Positions 1 to 9,236 of a DNA stretch of 64,000 bases are shown here, piece after piece. The notes beneath the pieces are model-generated. The model searched no databases. It had not been told where the DNA came from and was given only the letters and a program-made list of their open reading frames with translations. Origin of the DNA: JAHBVH01 sp034432375 (GTDB taxonomy: Bacteria; Chloroflexota; Anaerolineae; Caldilineales; Caldilineaceae). Positions within the stretch are counted from its first letter, which is position 1. Every line of letters begins with the position of its first letter. The position numbers were made by a program, and so were the translations under genes. The DNA is taken from positions 1 to 64,000 of the forward strand of contig DAOUCA010000101.1 in assembly GCA_034432375.1 (NCBI GenBank), written 5' to 3'.

Positions 1-3000
1 TCGTCACCACGACGCGCGTGGTGATCTGGAACATCGCAACGGAGACGATTGTCACCACGATTTCGCTTGAACCGGGCACGAGCGTCACCACCGTCACCTG
101 GTCGCCAAACGGCACCGATGTGGCCGTCGTCACCACGACGAGCGTCGTCGTCTGGAACATCGCAACTGAGACGGTTGTCACCACGATTTCGCTTGAACCG
201 GGCACGAGCATCACCACCGTTACCTGGTCGCTAAACGGCACCGATGTGGCCGTCGTCACCACGACAAGCGTCGTCGTCTGGAATATTGCCACCGAGACGG
301 TGGTCACCACGATTCCGCTTGAACCGGGCACGAGCGTGACTACCGTCACTTGGTCGCCAAACGGTACCGATGTGGCCGTCGTCACCACAACGAGCGTCGT
401 CGTCTGGAATATTGCAACGGAGACGATTGTCACCACGATTCCGCTTGAACCGGGCACGAGCATCACCACCGTCACCTGGTCGCCAAACGGCACCGATGTG
501 GCTTTTGTCACCACAACGAGCGTCGTCGTTTGGAACATCGCAACGGAGACGGTTGTCACCACGATTCCGATTACGCCGGGTACGCGCGTCACCACCATCA
601 CCTGGAAACGCACCGGAGAAGTTACCGTAGTGGTTGAACCGATCGTGCCTGGTGTTGAAATATCACCAACGGCGACGAATACGCCGTTACCAACGGCGAC
701 ACCAACAAGCACACCGACCAATACACCGGTCCCAACTGCAACGCCGACCAATACGCCGTTACCAACGGCGACACCGACAAACACACCGACCGATACACCG
801 GTCCCAACTGCGACGGCGACCAATACACCGTTACCGACGGCGACATCGACCGATACACCGGTCCCGACAGCGACGAATACGCCTGAGCCAACGGCGACAC
901 CAACAAGCACGCCGACCGATACACCGGTCCCAACTGCGACAGCGACGAATACGCCCGAGCCAACGGCGACACCAACAAGCACACTGACCGATACACCGGT
1001 CCCAACTGCGACGGCGACGAATACACCGTTACCAACGGCGACAGCAACAAGCACGCCGACCGATACACCGGTCCCAACTGCGACGGCGACCAATACACCT
1101 GAGCCAACGGCGACAGCAACAAGTACGCCGACCGATACACCGGTCCCAACCGCCACAGCGACCAATACGCCCGAGCCAACGGCGACACCGACCGACACAC
1201 CGAAACCGACTGCGACGGCAACGAATAAACCGAAACCAGCCGCTACAGCAACCAACAAGCCGAAACCAGTTGCCACAGCAACCAACAAGCCAAAAGCAAC
1301 GGCAACCAATCGACCGAAGCCAGTTGCCACAGCAACGAATAAGCCGAAACCCACGGTCACGGCGACAACTCCCGCTACTGGAGGCAGCGGCAATGGCAAC
1401 GTTCTATGCGCCGATATTCCAGCGCCAATTGATGCCGATGCCGTGGTTCGCTTTGTGAACAACAGTGGTTCTGTTGGCTATCTCTACTGGATCGACGCCG
1501 ACGGTGCATGGGTAGCGTATGCAATCTTAGAATCCGGTGATGTGTACGATCAGGAAACATTTGTGGGGCATCAATGGGAGATGTACGATGTGAACCCGCA
1601 AGCGGTTGATGAGCCCGGCACCCATCTAATGTTGCGCTACACTGTGACCGCTGACACAAAGCAATGTGTCCTCATTGAACGTGCCACCGAAAGCAACGCC
1701 GGCAGTGATGGGACCGATAGCGGTAACACTGGCGCTGTCGACACCAGTAAACTGTGCGCCGATCTACCATTGCCCACCACGAGTGATGCGCTGGTCCGCT
1801 TTGTCAATGGCGGTAATAGACCCGTCTTTGTCAGTGTCTCCGGTGATCAGCCGCAGGAACCCCAACGCCTTGCCGGTGGCGAGACACTTGATTTGGAGAT
1901 GTCTGAGGGTGATACGTGGACTGTTGAAGATGAAGAAGGCAAAGTGCTGGAAAGTCAGACGGTCCCTGGCCGCGTACTGCAGTGCGTTGGCATTGCCGCG
2001 GCAAGCGAAAGCACCGGCTCAGGCAGTGGCAGTGACGCTGACAGTGCCGCTGGCGGTGAAAGTGACACCACTACCGACGGCAGCGCCAATACGGGCGGCA
2101 GTGGCGCAAGTGGTAAAGAGGCGGCCGGTTCAACAAGCAAAGCGGCCGGCACCACTGGCTCAGGGGGTAAAGTCGCAATTGTTAACGCAGCTAGCCTCAA
2201 CGTACGCAGTGGCCCAGGGGCTACCTATCAGATTGTCGGCAAAGTTATCCAGGGACAAGTATTACCGGTGCTTGATGAAGACGCAAGCGGCTGGGTACAG
2301 GTGGAAATCCCCAATGGCACCGGCTGGGTCTCTGTTGACTTTGTACGTATCGATGCTGATGCTGGCACTACCGGCGGAGGCAGCGGTAGCACAACTGGTG
2401 GCACGACAAGTGGCACGACAAGCGACTCAGGCGCAAGGCCACTAACATTCGAATCATTGGGTAATTGGCAACGGGGCGCTCAGTCCTATGGCACCTTCAC
2501 GTTGAGCGCAGGCGGCGGACAGGATGGCGGCTCTGCAGGTGAATTGAAATACGACTTTACCGGTGCCACTTCGGACAATGACTTTGTCGTCTTTACCCAG
2601 CGTGTTGCCATTGCCGGTGAACCCAATGTGCTGCGTGCTTTTGTTAAAGGGGACGCTTCCGGCCACCTTTTTAACATCTGGATTGAAGATGCCAAGGGGG
2701 AAGTGTGGTCTGTCCCGATGGGCGCGGTAACCCATACCGGCTGGCAACAGATGACGGGCATCATTGACGCCAATGCACCTTGGCCCGGCGGCTACGTTTA
2801 TGGCCCTGAGGATGGCGTCATTGACTATCCGATTTGGTTCCTTGGCTTGGTGATCGATCGCACCGATGGGCCAACGACGGGCACAATCCTCTTTGACGAT
2901 ATCGCGCCTGTCAGTGACCCTTCGGCGGCTCTTGCCCAACCAGAGGCAGCAACCGATACAACGACCGCTGTACCTGATCTGTGTGCAGACATTTCGATCC

Positions 3001-3236
3001 CTGAAGCTGGTTATGAGTTGACCGTCCGGTTCGCCAATGCGGCAAAGGCCCCGGTTGTGATCTTCTGGGTCAACTTCGAGGATCAACTCGTTGAGGTTGC
3101 CAGACTAAGCCCCGGCGAGCTCCATGATGAGAACTCCTTTGTCGCCCACCATTGGGTCATTCAGGACGAAAGTGGCACTGTGCTAGGCGAATATACAAAT
3201 ACCGACGCCCAGATGCAATGTGTTCAAATCTCATAA
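1..3236 (+). CDS. Large modular surface/secreted protein, 5' end outside window (WD40-like, Thr/Pro stalk, pVHL-like, SH3b, jelly roll)
   Basis: The frame is open from base 3 leftwards, so the true start lies upstream and the first GTG at 18 is not a credible start. Counting from 18 there are about 1072 residues. Residues 1-205 are near-identical 42-residue WD40-like units, each with VVWNIATET and VTWSPNGTDVA cores. Residues 212-455 are a Thr/Pro stalk. Residues 462-560 look like a pVHL beta domain (VRFVNN, YWIDADG, FVGHQWEMYD). A more degenerate copy lies at 578-661. A bacterial SH3 domain with SLNVRSGPG is at 717-781. A CBM-like jelly roll is at about 808-970, and a third pVHL-like domain (VRFANAA, VFWVNF-type strand, FVAHHWVIQD) ends the protein. 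Family calls are from pattern recognition. No catalytic residues are evident, so a structural or binding role outside the cell is inferred. The export signal would be upstream and is not seen. Confidence 0.8.
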   Translation, partial: VTTTRVVIWNIATETIVTTISLEPGTSVTTVTWSPNGTDVAVVTTTSVVVWNIATETVVTTISLEPGTSITTVTWSLNGTDVAVVTTTSVVVWNIATETVVTTIPLEPGTSVTTVTWSPNGTDVAVVTTTSVVVWNIATETIVTTIPLEPGTSITTVTWSPNGTDVAFVTTTSVVVWNIATETVVTTIPITPGTRVTTITWKRTGEVTVVVEPIVPGVEISPTATNTPLPTATPTSTPTNTPVPTATPTNTPLPTATPTNTPTDTPVPTATATNTPLPTATSTDTPVPTATNTPEPTATPTSTPTDTPVPTATATNTPEPTATPTSTLTDTPVPTATATNTPLPTATATSTPTDTPVPTATATNTPEPTATATSTPTDTPVPTATATNTPEPTATPTDTPKPTATATNKPKPAATATNKPKPVATATNKPKATATNRPKPVATATNKPKPTVTATTPATGGSGNGNVLCADIPAPIDADAVVRFVNNSGSVGYLYWIDADGAWVAYAILESGDVYDQETFVGHQWEMYDVNPQAVDEPGTHLMLRYTVTADTKQCVLIERATESNAGSDGTDSGNTGAVDTSKLCADLPLPTTSDALVRFVNGGNRPVFVSVSGDQPQEPQRLAGGETLDLEMSEGDTWTVEDEEGKVLESQTVPGRVLQCVGIAAASESTGSGSGSDADSAAGGESDTTTDGSANTGGSGASGKEAAGSTSKAAGTTGSGGKVAIVNAASLNVRSGPGATYQIVGKVIQGQVLPVLDEDASGWVQVEIPNGTGWVSVDFVRIDADAGTTGGGSGSTTGGTTSGTTSDSGARPLTFESLGNWQRGAQSYGTFTLSAGGGQDGGSAGELKYDFTGATSDNDFVVFTQRVAIAGEPNVLRAFVKGDASGHLFNIWIEDAKGEVWSVPMGAVTHTGWQQMTGIIDANAPWPGGYVYGPEDGVIDYPIWFLGLVIDRTDGPTTGTILFDDIAPVSDPSAALAQPEAATDTTTAVPDLCADISIPEAGYELTVRFANAAKAPVVIFWVNFEDQLVEVARLSPGELHDENSFVAHHWVIQDESGTVLGEYTNTDAQMQCVQIS
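3..600 (+). repeat. 126-bp tandem repeats encoding WD40-like units
   Basis: The Trp codon of WNIATET recurs at 27, 153, 279, 405 and 531, an exact 126-base period (42 codons). Units differ by a few substitutions only, so they are recent duplications or kept uniform by gene conversion. The array runs off the left edge. Confidence 0.9.
660..1370 (+). repeat. Thr/Pro-coding low-complexity repeat (stalk)
   Basis: Repeated ACN-CCN codon blocks encode variants of TATPTNTPLP and TSTPTDTPVP, later TNKPKP. The block joins the WD40-like head to the pVHL/SH3b part and probably acts as an extended, possibly glycosylated, spacer. Long opposite-strand open frames here are by-products of the repeat. Confidence 0.85.
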
Positions 3237-3242
3237 AGTAGG

Positions 3243-3297
3243 ACTTGCGCTGTGCCCTCTGGCTTCGACAAGCTCAGCCGACGGGCACAGCGTAAGT
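3243..3297. terminator. Hairpin after the first gene with a dispersed-repeat core in its loop
   Basis: ACTTGCGCTGTGCCC (3243-3257) pairs with GGGCACAGCGTAAGT (3283-3297) with one G-T pair. The loop carries GGCTTCGACAAGCTCAGCC. It begins 7 bases after the stop at 3236, so it could end transcription, but no T-run follows. Confidence 0.55.
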
Positions 3298-3365
3298 TCT
3301 AATAAATTGCAAAACGCCGAGTTGTCTGACTTCCGCCGGAAGTCGGGCAACTGAAAGTCAACCTG

Positions 3366-3461
3366 TGAGGGCTGCACTTGGCAGCCACTTGGTAAGATGA
3401 GGGCTGCACTTGGCAGCCACTTGGTAATATGAGGGCTGCACTTGGCAGCCACCTGGTAGGA
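3366..3461. repeat. Three tandem 32-bp repeats, each with a hairpin
   Basis: Units start at 3366, 3398 and 3430. Each contains GGCTGC-ACTTG-GCAGCC, a 6-bp stem with a 5-base loop. The first two units differ only near their 3' ends and the third has three changes. The array lies 37 bases upstream of the next start codon, in the position of a 5' leader or operator. There are no spacers, so this is not a CRISPR. Confidence 0.85.
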
Positions 3462-3497
3462 TGTGAATGAATCCTCCTTGCAATAAAGGAAACTTAG

Positions 3498-6400
3498 ATG
3501 ATGACAATAAAAGGTACTCCCCAAAAATTATGGCACTCTATGTCAGTGCTGGTTGCCCTGCTGCTGCTCAGCGCATGGCAGGCGACACCGACCGCGGCGC
3601 AGTCTGATAACACATTTGCAAGAACCTCGTGGCAGATGCACCGCGGCGGTGACATGATTGTGCTTGATGCACCCGTGCTGGATCACGGCAATGCTGCACT
3701 ATACACCTACATGGATATTCCGGCGGCCGATGACGCCGGCTGGGAGACGCCGCCGCTCGATGAGAATGGCAATATTTTCTTGTCAGAGACCTCGGCCCTG
3801 GTCGGGAAATCCTGCCTGGGTTGGGCTGATTTTACCTACTTTCAAACGGAGGTGACAATCCCCGACGGTGCCGAAATCTCGCAGTTTGAGGTGACCTTCC
3901 AACAGGTCGATGATGGCGCGCGCGCCTACATCTTCAACTCGACCTTTCCGGCTGGCGCGTTTGTCGAAGGGGGCGACATCGTTTTGAATGGCGTCCCCAC
4001 AACGGCTGATCTGTCAAGCCTTGTTGCCGTGGGTGAGACAAATCGGATTGTGATTGTCCAGGTTGACGACTGTCCCAGGGATAACAACCTCAAGAATGCG
4101 CAACTCTATCTCAACGGCACCGTTGTTGCAGAACAACCGAACCCTGCGGCCAGCAGCACTATCTATTATGTGGATCGCAATGCCACTGGCAGTGCCATCG
4201 GCGACTCTTGGGCCAATGCCTTTCTCACCGTGCAGGATGCTTTGGCCGTGGCTGTTGACGGTGATCAGATCTGGGTAGCGCAAGGGATTTACTACAGTGA
4301 CGAAGGTGGCGTGCAGAGTGATAACGACATTAGCGCAAGCTTTGTCATTGCCTCCGGTGTGCGCATCTATGGCGGCTTCGTCGGCACAGAAACGATGCTG
4401 ACCCAACGCAACTGGCGCCAATATGTGACGGTGCTCAGTGGCGATCTTGAACAGGATGATCTGACCGACAGCGATGGCGTCACGGTCGATGCCAACGGCC
4501 TGCGCGGCAGCAACAGCTATCACGTGGTCTACCTGGATGGCACAGCCGCGACCGGCGTTGCCGTCACCGTATCGACCGTCGTCGACGGCTTTGTGATTAC
4601 CGGAGGCCAAGCGGCGGGGGAAGCGGAAGCTGAAATGGCAGGCGGTGGCCTCTTCTGCAATGGCTTTGGCGGCGACTGTAGCCCAACGCTCACCAACCTG
4701 ATTTTCAGCGGTAATGCCACGAGCGGCAACGGTGGCGCACTCTACAACGATGGTCGCGATGGCGGCAACAGCAGCCCCCATCTAACTAACGTTAGCTTTC
4801 GGGGCAACCTGGCGAGCTTTGGTGGTGCGCTTTACAATTACGGCGGCACGAACGGCAACAGCAGCCCGACGCTGATCAATGTCGTTTTTAGTGGCAACCG
4901 AGCAGAGGTTTGGGGTGGTGCGCTGCTGAACCAGGGTGAAAATGGCGGCAACGGCAGCCCGACGCTGATCAACGTCACCTTTAGCGGCAACGCGGCAACA
5001 GCCGGTGGCGCGATCTACAACTATGGCGACGGCGGCACCAGCAACCTCACGCTGATCAATGTGATTCTGTGGCAAAACAGCACCTCGGAAGACGGCGCGT
5101 CGATTGTCAACCGCAGCGCCACAACGACAATCAGCTATAGCATTGTCGAAAATGGCGTTGAGAGCATCGCGTTGGTTGGTGAAGGCACGGTTGACTACGA
5201 TGAGGAGAGCAACCGCACTGGCGACCCACTTTTTGTTGCGCCGGTGGATCCCGCGGATGCCCCAACCGGCGCCGGTGATCTGCGGCTCCAAACTGGTTCC
5301 GCGGCGATTGATGCTGGCTCCAACAGTGCCATCCCCGCCGATGTGACAACGGATCAGAACGGCAATGCCCGCATCGTCAATAGTATCGTTGATATCGGCA
5401 TGGTTGAGTCAACGGCAGTGGCCATTCGCTGGGAATCGCAGCTGACCTTCGATGGCGATATCAGCGAGGCCACCAGCGTTGCCTGGTCGCTTGACGGACA
5501 CTATGTCGCAACCGGTTCTGCCGATGGGCGCGTCGTCGTGTGGGAAGTGGCAACGCAGACGCTCGTCGTGACGCTTGAAGAGCAGCGCAGCCGCATTACC
5601 AGCGTCGCCTGGTCACCGGCCAGCGATCGACTTGCGGCCAGCGCGGATGACGGCACTGTAGTCGTTTGGTCGGTAGAAAGGTGGGAAGTCAGCTCCACGG
5701 TTGAAGGTGATGGTGATAGCGTTTTGACGATCACCTGGTCGCTGGACGGTGCCATGCTTATCTGCGGCTTCGCTAGCGGTCGCGTGGTTGTGAGTAACGT
5801 GACCACCATGGAAATTGTGGCTGATCTCGAAGGGCCTACCGATAGTGTGACGAGCGTCTCTGTCTCGGCGAATGGCAACCGGCTAGCGGCCGGTTCTCTC
5901 GACGGTTCGGCTTGGGTGTGGAACATGAGCACCTGGGCGGTGATCCAGACCTTTGCTGGGGAAGCGAGTGTGCTGAGCCTGGATTGGAATTTCGACGGCA
6001 GCATGCTGATCTGTGGCGTCACCGATGGTGGCCTGGTCGTTGGCGATGTGGCCACCGGTGACATCGTGGCCGAAATTAGCGGTGTAGACGATGAGATTAC
6101 CGAAGTGGCGGTCTCACCAACTGGCACCCAGGTGGTTGGCGGCTATACGCGTGGCACCGTGATCATTTGGAGCACAACCAGTTGGCAGCGGGTGAGCACC
6201 TTTAGCGTGGCGGGCGGCGTCAGCAGCGTCACCTGGTCACCGAACGGCGGCAGTCTGGTTACCGGATCTGCTGGCGGTAGCGTTGAGGTGTGGAGCCAAA
6301 CATTCCAAGAGATCGGCCAACAGTGGCAGAGCCTGGCCTCCTTTGCCGGGGGCGTGGACGATGCAACCAGCGTGGCGCAGTCACCCGATGGCACTTGGGT

Positions 6401-8999
6401 TGCGATTGGCTCCGCAGGTGGTACGGTGCAGATTTGGAATTTGATGACCCAAGAGCTAGTGACAACGCTCGACGAGGGTACCCAAAGCATTAATACCGTT
6501 GCCTGGACGGCCGACGGCACACGCTTTGCGGCCGGTGCCAACGGTGACACCGTGCTGGTGTGGGAGACGGGGAGTTGGACGCTCCTGCATACCGTGGCCA
6601 TCAACGGTGCGGGCGACGTGTTGAGCATTGCCTGGGCACCGGACAGCGCGCTGATTGCGATTGGCTTTACCAGCGGCTTTATCTTTGTCGGTGAAGTGAC
6701 CGCAGAGGAGCCAACGGCCATTCTACAAGGGCCAACCGACAGCATTACCAGCGTTGCCTGGACCGCCGACGGCAGCCGCTTGGCCGTCGGTTCACTCGAT
6801 GGCACGGCGTGGGTCTGGAACACGACGACGTGGGAAGTCGATGCCACCTTTGCGGGCGCCGAAGCTGTTCTCACGGTCGCCTGGTCACCTGACGGCACCA
6901 TGCTCGTCTGTGGTTTAACCAATGGCAATGCCCTGGTCGGCGACGTGGCGACCGGCGAGATCGTGCAAACGCTCGAAACGAATACAACCAGTGTGGTCAG
7001 CGTAATCTGGGAGGGCAACCGTCTGGCTGTCGGCACAGGCGATGGCATTGTACAGGTATGGACAACGACAACCTGGTTGATCGTGGATACATTTGAAGTT
7101 GGTTCGGGATCGGTTACATCGATCGACTGGTCGGACGATGGCAGCGAGCTGATTGTCGGCACTGCCGATGGGACTGTCCAGGTGCGCAGCACCCAGATCG
7201 TCGACCTGCGTGGTGTAGCGGCGGTAACGATTGGTGATACAAACGGCTACTATCGTTTGCAGACAATGTTCCTCGCCGGCGAGAGCAGATGTCTCGAAGG
7301 CAATAGCGTCAGCGGGAAATCGATGCTCGGCGGTGCAGCTTTCCAGGATGATTGTCAGGATGTGACTGGGCAGTACTGGAAGCTCATCCCCGAAGCCAAT
7401 GGGTATTACCGTTTGCAAACGAAGTATTTGGAAGACCAGGACAAATGCCTGGAAGGCAACGAACTGGCGGCTGGTGCCATGCTCGATGGCGCGGCATTCA
7501 TGAATGACTGCGCAAGGGTCACGGGACAACTCTGGAAATTTATCGATGCCGGCAACGGCTACTATCGCCTGCAGACGATGTATCTGGAAAGTGATAACAA
7601 GTGCCTCGAAGGCAACCGTCTGTCACCCGATTCGGTGCTGGCTGGTGGCGCGTTCATGGACAATTGTCAAAATGCCACTGGTCAATTCTGGCAGCTCGTG
7701 TCGGTGAGAGAAGGAGAGGTCAGCTCTGGTTCCGGTGGTAGTGCAGGCGGCGCGAGTGGTAGTGGTGCCGGCAGTGGTTCGGGGAGCGTCTCTGGTTCCG
7801 GTGGCAGCTCAAGCGAGGCAAGTGGCAGCGGTAGTGGTAGTGGCTCCGGCAACGGTTCCGATAGCGGTAGCGGTAGTGGCTCCGGCAGCAGCTCTAGTTC
7901 TGGTGGTGGTTCAGGGGGGGCGAGTGGCAGCAGCACTGGTTCAGACAGCGGTGGCGGCGGTGGCAGCCGTAGCGCAGGGATGAGTGCCGATGAGATCAAT
8001 GCGCTGTGCGCCGATCTACCGATGCCCACCACTGGTGATGCGCTGGTGCGAATTGTAAATGGCGGCATAGCGCCGGTCTTTGTCAGCGTCGCCGGCAGTC
8101 AGCCCCAAGATGCCCTCACGCTTGCGGCGGGAGCAACGCTCGATCTGGAGATGGCCGCGGGTGATATGTGGACCGTCGAAGACGAAGAGGGCGAAGTGCT
8201 GGAAAGCCAGACGATCCCAGGGCGGGTGCTACAGTGTGCGGGCATTAACAGCGTGATCGAAAGCAGCGGCGGCGGGTCAACCAGTGGTACAAGTGACAGT
8301 GGTGATGACGCGGGCAGTGGCTTTGGTGCCGTAGAAGGCACCGTAGTCGATGCAACGACGGGCGAACCCATTGCTGGGGCCCAAGTCTGCATCCGCGACG
8401 CCGAGCAATGCGCCACCACCAATGCGGCCGGGAAGTACAGCTTTGCTGAGATCGCGATTGGCGAACAGGTGGTCGAGGTGTCAGCTGCTGGTTACACAGT
8501 GGTGACGGAGACATTTACTGTTACAGCAGACGGTGCGACCGCGCAAAATGTAGCGCTGTCGCCGGAATTGACGTCAGATGAGTTGCGCATTGTGTTAGAG
8601 TGGGGTGAGAACCCTGTGGATCTGGATCTGCATCTATGGGTCGTCGATGGTGCGCAGCAATCGCACATCGACTACGAGAACCCGGGTGCAGCAGACACAG
8701 CGCCCTTTGCCGTGCTTGATGTCGACGATCGAATCAGTTACGGTCCGGAGACAATTACTGTTTCTGAAATGGGCAATGGGAGCTACACCTTTGCGGTGCA
8801 TCACTACGAAGGGAGCGGGTCGCTCGCCAATTCTGGCGCTATTGTGCGTGTCTACGGCGCGACAGGCCTATTGGCCGAGTACACGCCACCCAGCGCACAA
8901 GGTAGCTGGTGGCATGTCTTCGATTTAGATGGCTCCACAGGTGCGATCACCGCAGTCAACCTGCTACAAGATGGCCCGCCCGCAGAAGAGAGCCAATAA
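3498..8999 (+). CDS. Secreted multidomain repeat protein (beta-helix, WD40, ricin-like, YfaP-like)
   Basis: 1833 residues. Residues 1-35 form a signal peptide ending near TAAQS. The start is ATG 3498 or 3501, with AAAGGA upstream. Residues 36-215 form a jelly-roll-like domain. Residues 224-640 are a right-handed beta-helix of the Pmp/choice-of-anchor type, with repeated FSGN and GGALYN motifs. Residues 641-1238 contain WD40 units (SVAWSLDG, VVVWEVAT). Residues 1246-1401 hold three ricin-like repeats (NGYYRLQT, KCLEGN, GQFWQL). A Ser/Gly linker covers 1408-1494. A pVHL-like domain is at 1503-1588, close in sequence to the second one of the preceding gene. CarboxypepD_reg is at 1610-1687 (VEGTVVDATTGEPIAGA). 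A YfaP/DUF2135-like C-terminus starts near 1692 (LEWGENPVDLDLHLWV). The mixture of binding modules points to an extracellular adhesion or carbohydrate-contact role, which is inference. Confidence 0.85.
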   Translation: MMTIKGTPQKLWHSMSVLVALLLLSAWQATPTAAQSDNTFARTSWQMHRGGDMIVLDAPVLDHGNAALYTYMDIPAADDAGWETPPLDENGNIFLSETSALVGKSCLGWADFTYFQTEVTIPDGAEISQFEVTFQQVDDGARAYIFNSTFPAGAFVEGGDIVLNGVPTTADLSSLVAVGETNRIVIVQVDDCPRDNNLKNAQLYLNGTVVAEQPNPAASSTIYYVDRNATGSAIGDSWANAFLTVQDALAVAVDGDQIWVAQGIYYSDEGGVQSDNDISASFVIASGVRIYGGFVGTETMLTQRNWRQYVTVLSGDLEQDDLTDSDGVTVDANGLRGSNSYHVVYLDGTAATGVAVTVSTVVDGFVITGGQAAGEAEAEMAGGGLFCNGFGGDCSPTLTNLIFSGNATSGNGGALYNDGRDGGNSSPHLTNVSFRGNLASFGGALYNYGGTNGNSSPTLINVVFSGNRAEVWGGALLNQGENGGNGSPTLINVTFSGNAATAGGAIYNYGDGGTSNLTLINVILWQNSTSEDGASIVNRSATTTISYSIVENGVESIALVGEGTVDYDEESNRTGDPLFVAPVDPADAPTGAGDLRLQTGSAAIDAGSNSAIPADVTTDQNGNARIVNSIVDIGMVESTAVAIRWESQLTFDGDISEATSVAWSLDGHYVATGSADGRVVVWEVATQTLVVTLEEQRSRITSVAWSPASDRLAASADDGTVVVWSVERWEVSSTVEGDGDSVLTITWSLDGAMLICGFASGRVVVSNVTTMEIVADLEGPTDSVTSVSVSANGNRLAAGSLDGSAWVWNMSTWAVIQTFAGEASVLSLDWNFDGSMLICGVTDGGLVVGDVATGDIVAEISGVDDEITEVAVSPTGTQVVGGYTRGTVIIWSTTSWQRVSTFSVAGGVSSVTWSPNGGSLVTGSAGGSVEVWSQTFQEIGQQWQSLASFAGGVDDATSVAQSPDGTWVAIGSAGGTVQIWNLMTQELVTTLDEGTQSINTVAWTADGTRFAAGANGDTVLVWETGSWTLLHTVAINGAGDVLSIAWAPDSALIAIGFTSGFIFVGEVTAEEPTAILQGPTDSITSVAWTADGSRLAVGSLDGTAWVWNTTTWEVDATFAGAEAVLTVAWSPDGTMLVCGLTNGNALVGDVATGEIVQTLETNTTSVVSVIWEGNRLAVGTGDGIVQVWTTTTWLIVDTFEVGSGSVTSIDWSDDGSELIVGTADGTVQVRSTQIVDLRGVAAVTIGDTNGYYRLQTMFLAGESRCLEGNSVSGKSMLGGAAFQDDCQDVTGQYWKLIPEANGYYRLQTKYLEDQDKCLEGNELAAGAMLDGAAFMNDCARVTGQLWKFIDAGNGYYRLQTMYLESDNKCLEGNRLSPDSVLAGGAFMDNCQNATGQFWQLVSVREGEVSSGSGGSAGGASGSGAGSGSGSVSGSGGSSSEASGSGSGSGSGNGSDSGSGSGSGSSSSSGGGSGGASGSSTGSDSGGGGGSRSAGMSADEINALCADLPMPTTGDALVRIVNGGIAPVFVSVAGSQPQDALTLAAGATLDLEMAAGDMWTVEDEEGEVLESQTIPGRVLQCAGINSVIESSGGGSTSGTSDSGDDAGSGFGAVEGTVVDATTGEPIAGAQVCIRDAEQCATTNAAGKYSFAEIAIGEQVVEVSAAGYTVVTETFTVTADGATAQNVALSPELTSDELRIVLEWGENPVDLDLHLWVVDGAQQSHIDYENPGAADTAPFAVLDVDDRISYGPETITVSEMGNGSYTFAVHHYEGSGSLANSGAIVRVYGATGLLAEYTPPSAQGSWWHVFDLDGSTGAITAVNLLQDGPPAEESQ

Positions 9000-9085
9000 G
9001 CGCACGGAGCATCCCCTTGATGGCGATCAGCGAAGTGCTGGTTGATCAACTACGTCTGTAATTGATCAACTACGTTGGTAAAAGG

Positions 9086-9146
9086 AGGCGGTACACAGTT
9101 CTCGCCGGCTGAGCCTGTCGAAGCCAAGGAGAACTGTGTACCGCCT
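9086..9146. terminator. Perfect 18-bp inverted repeat with dispersed-repeat core in the loop
   Basis: AGGCGGTACACAGTTCTC (9086-9103) is exactly complementary to 9129-9146. The 25-base loop carries GGCTGAGCCTGTCGAAGCC, the reverse complement of the core found at 3261-3279 apart from one base. It has the same architecture as the element at 3243-3297 but unrelated arms. Confidence 0.7.
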
Positions 9147-9154
9147 AAGATGCT

Positions 9155-9193
9155 ACGCAAACAGCTCGTCCCCAGGGAACGAGCTGTTTGCGT
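9155..9193. terminator. Perfect 15-bp hairpin
   Basis: ACGCAAACAGCTCGT (9155-9169) pairs fully with 9179-9193 across a 9-base loop. It stands 8 bases after the previous inverted repeat. There is no T-run after it on either strand, so termination is only one possibility. Confidence 0.6.
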
Positions 9194-9236
9194 GTTAAGG
9201 CGTTTCGCTGTGCGCCAATGAGCTATACCGAAAATT

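Larger units (their letters stand above)
9000..9236. other. Repeat-rich spacer
   Basis: No gene seen. It holds a direct repeat TTGATCAACTACGT at 9042-9055 and 9062-9075 (20-base period, itself containing the palindrome TTGATCAA), followed by two strong hairpins listed separately. Confidence 0.6.

Noticed and set aside
622..1221. Minus-strand open frame of about 200 codons
   Set aside because: Antisense of the first Thr/Pro stalk, same artefact.
3366..3461. Possible CRISPR array
   Set aside because: Units abut directly without spacers and there are only three.
6143..7192. Minus-strand open frame of about 350 codons opposite the WD40 region
   Set aside because: Low-complexity Ser/Pro/Val antisense of WD40 codons; no ribosome site.
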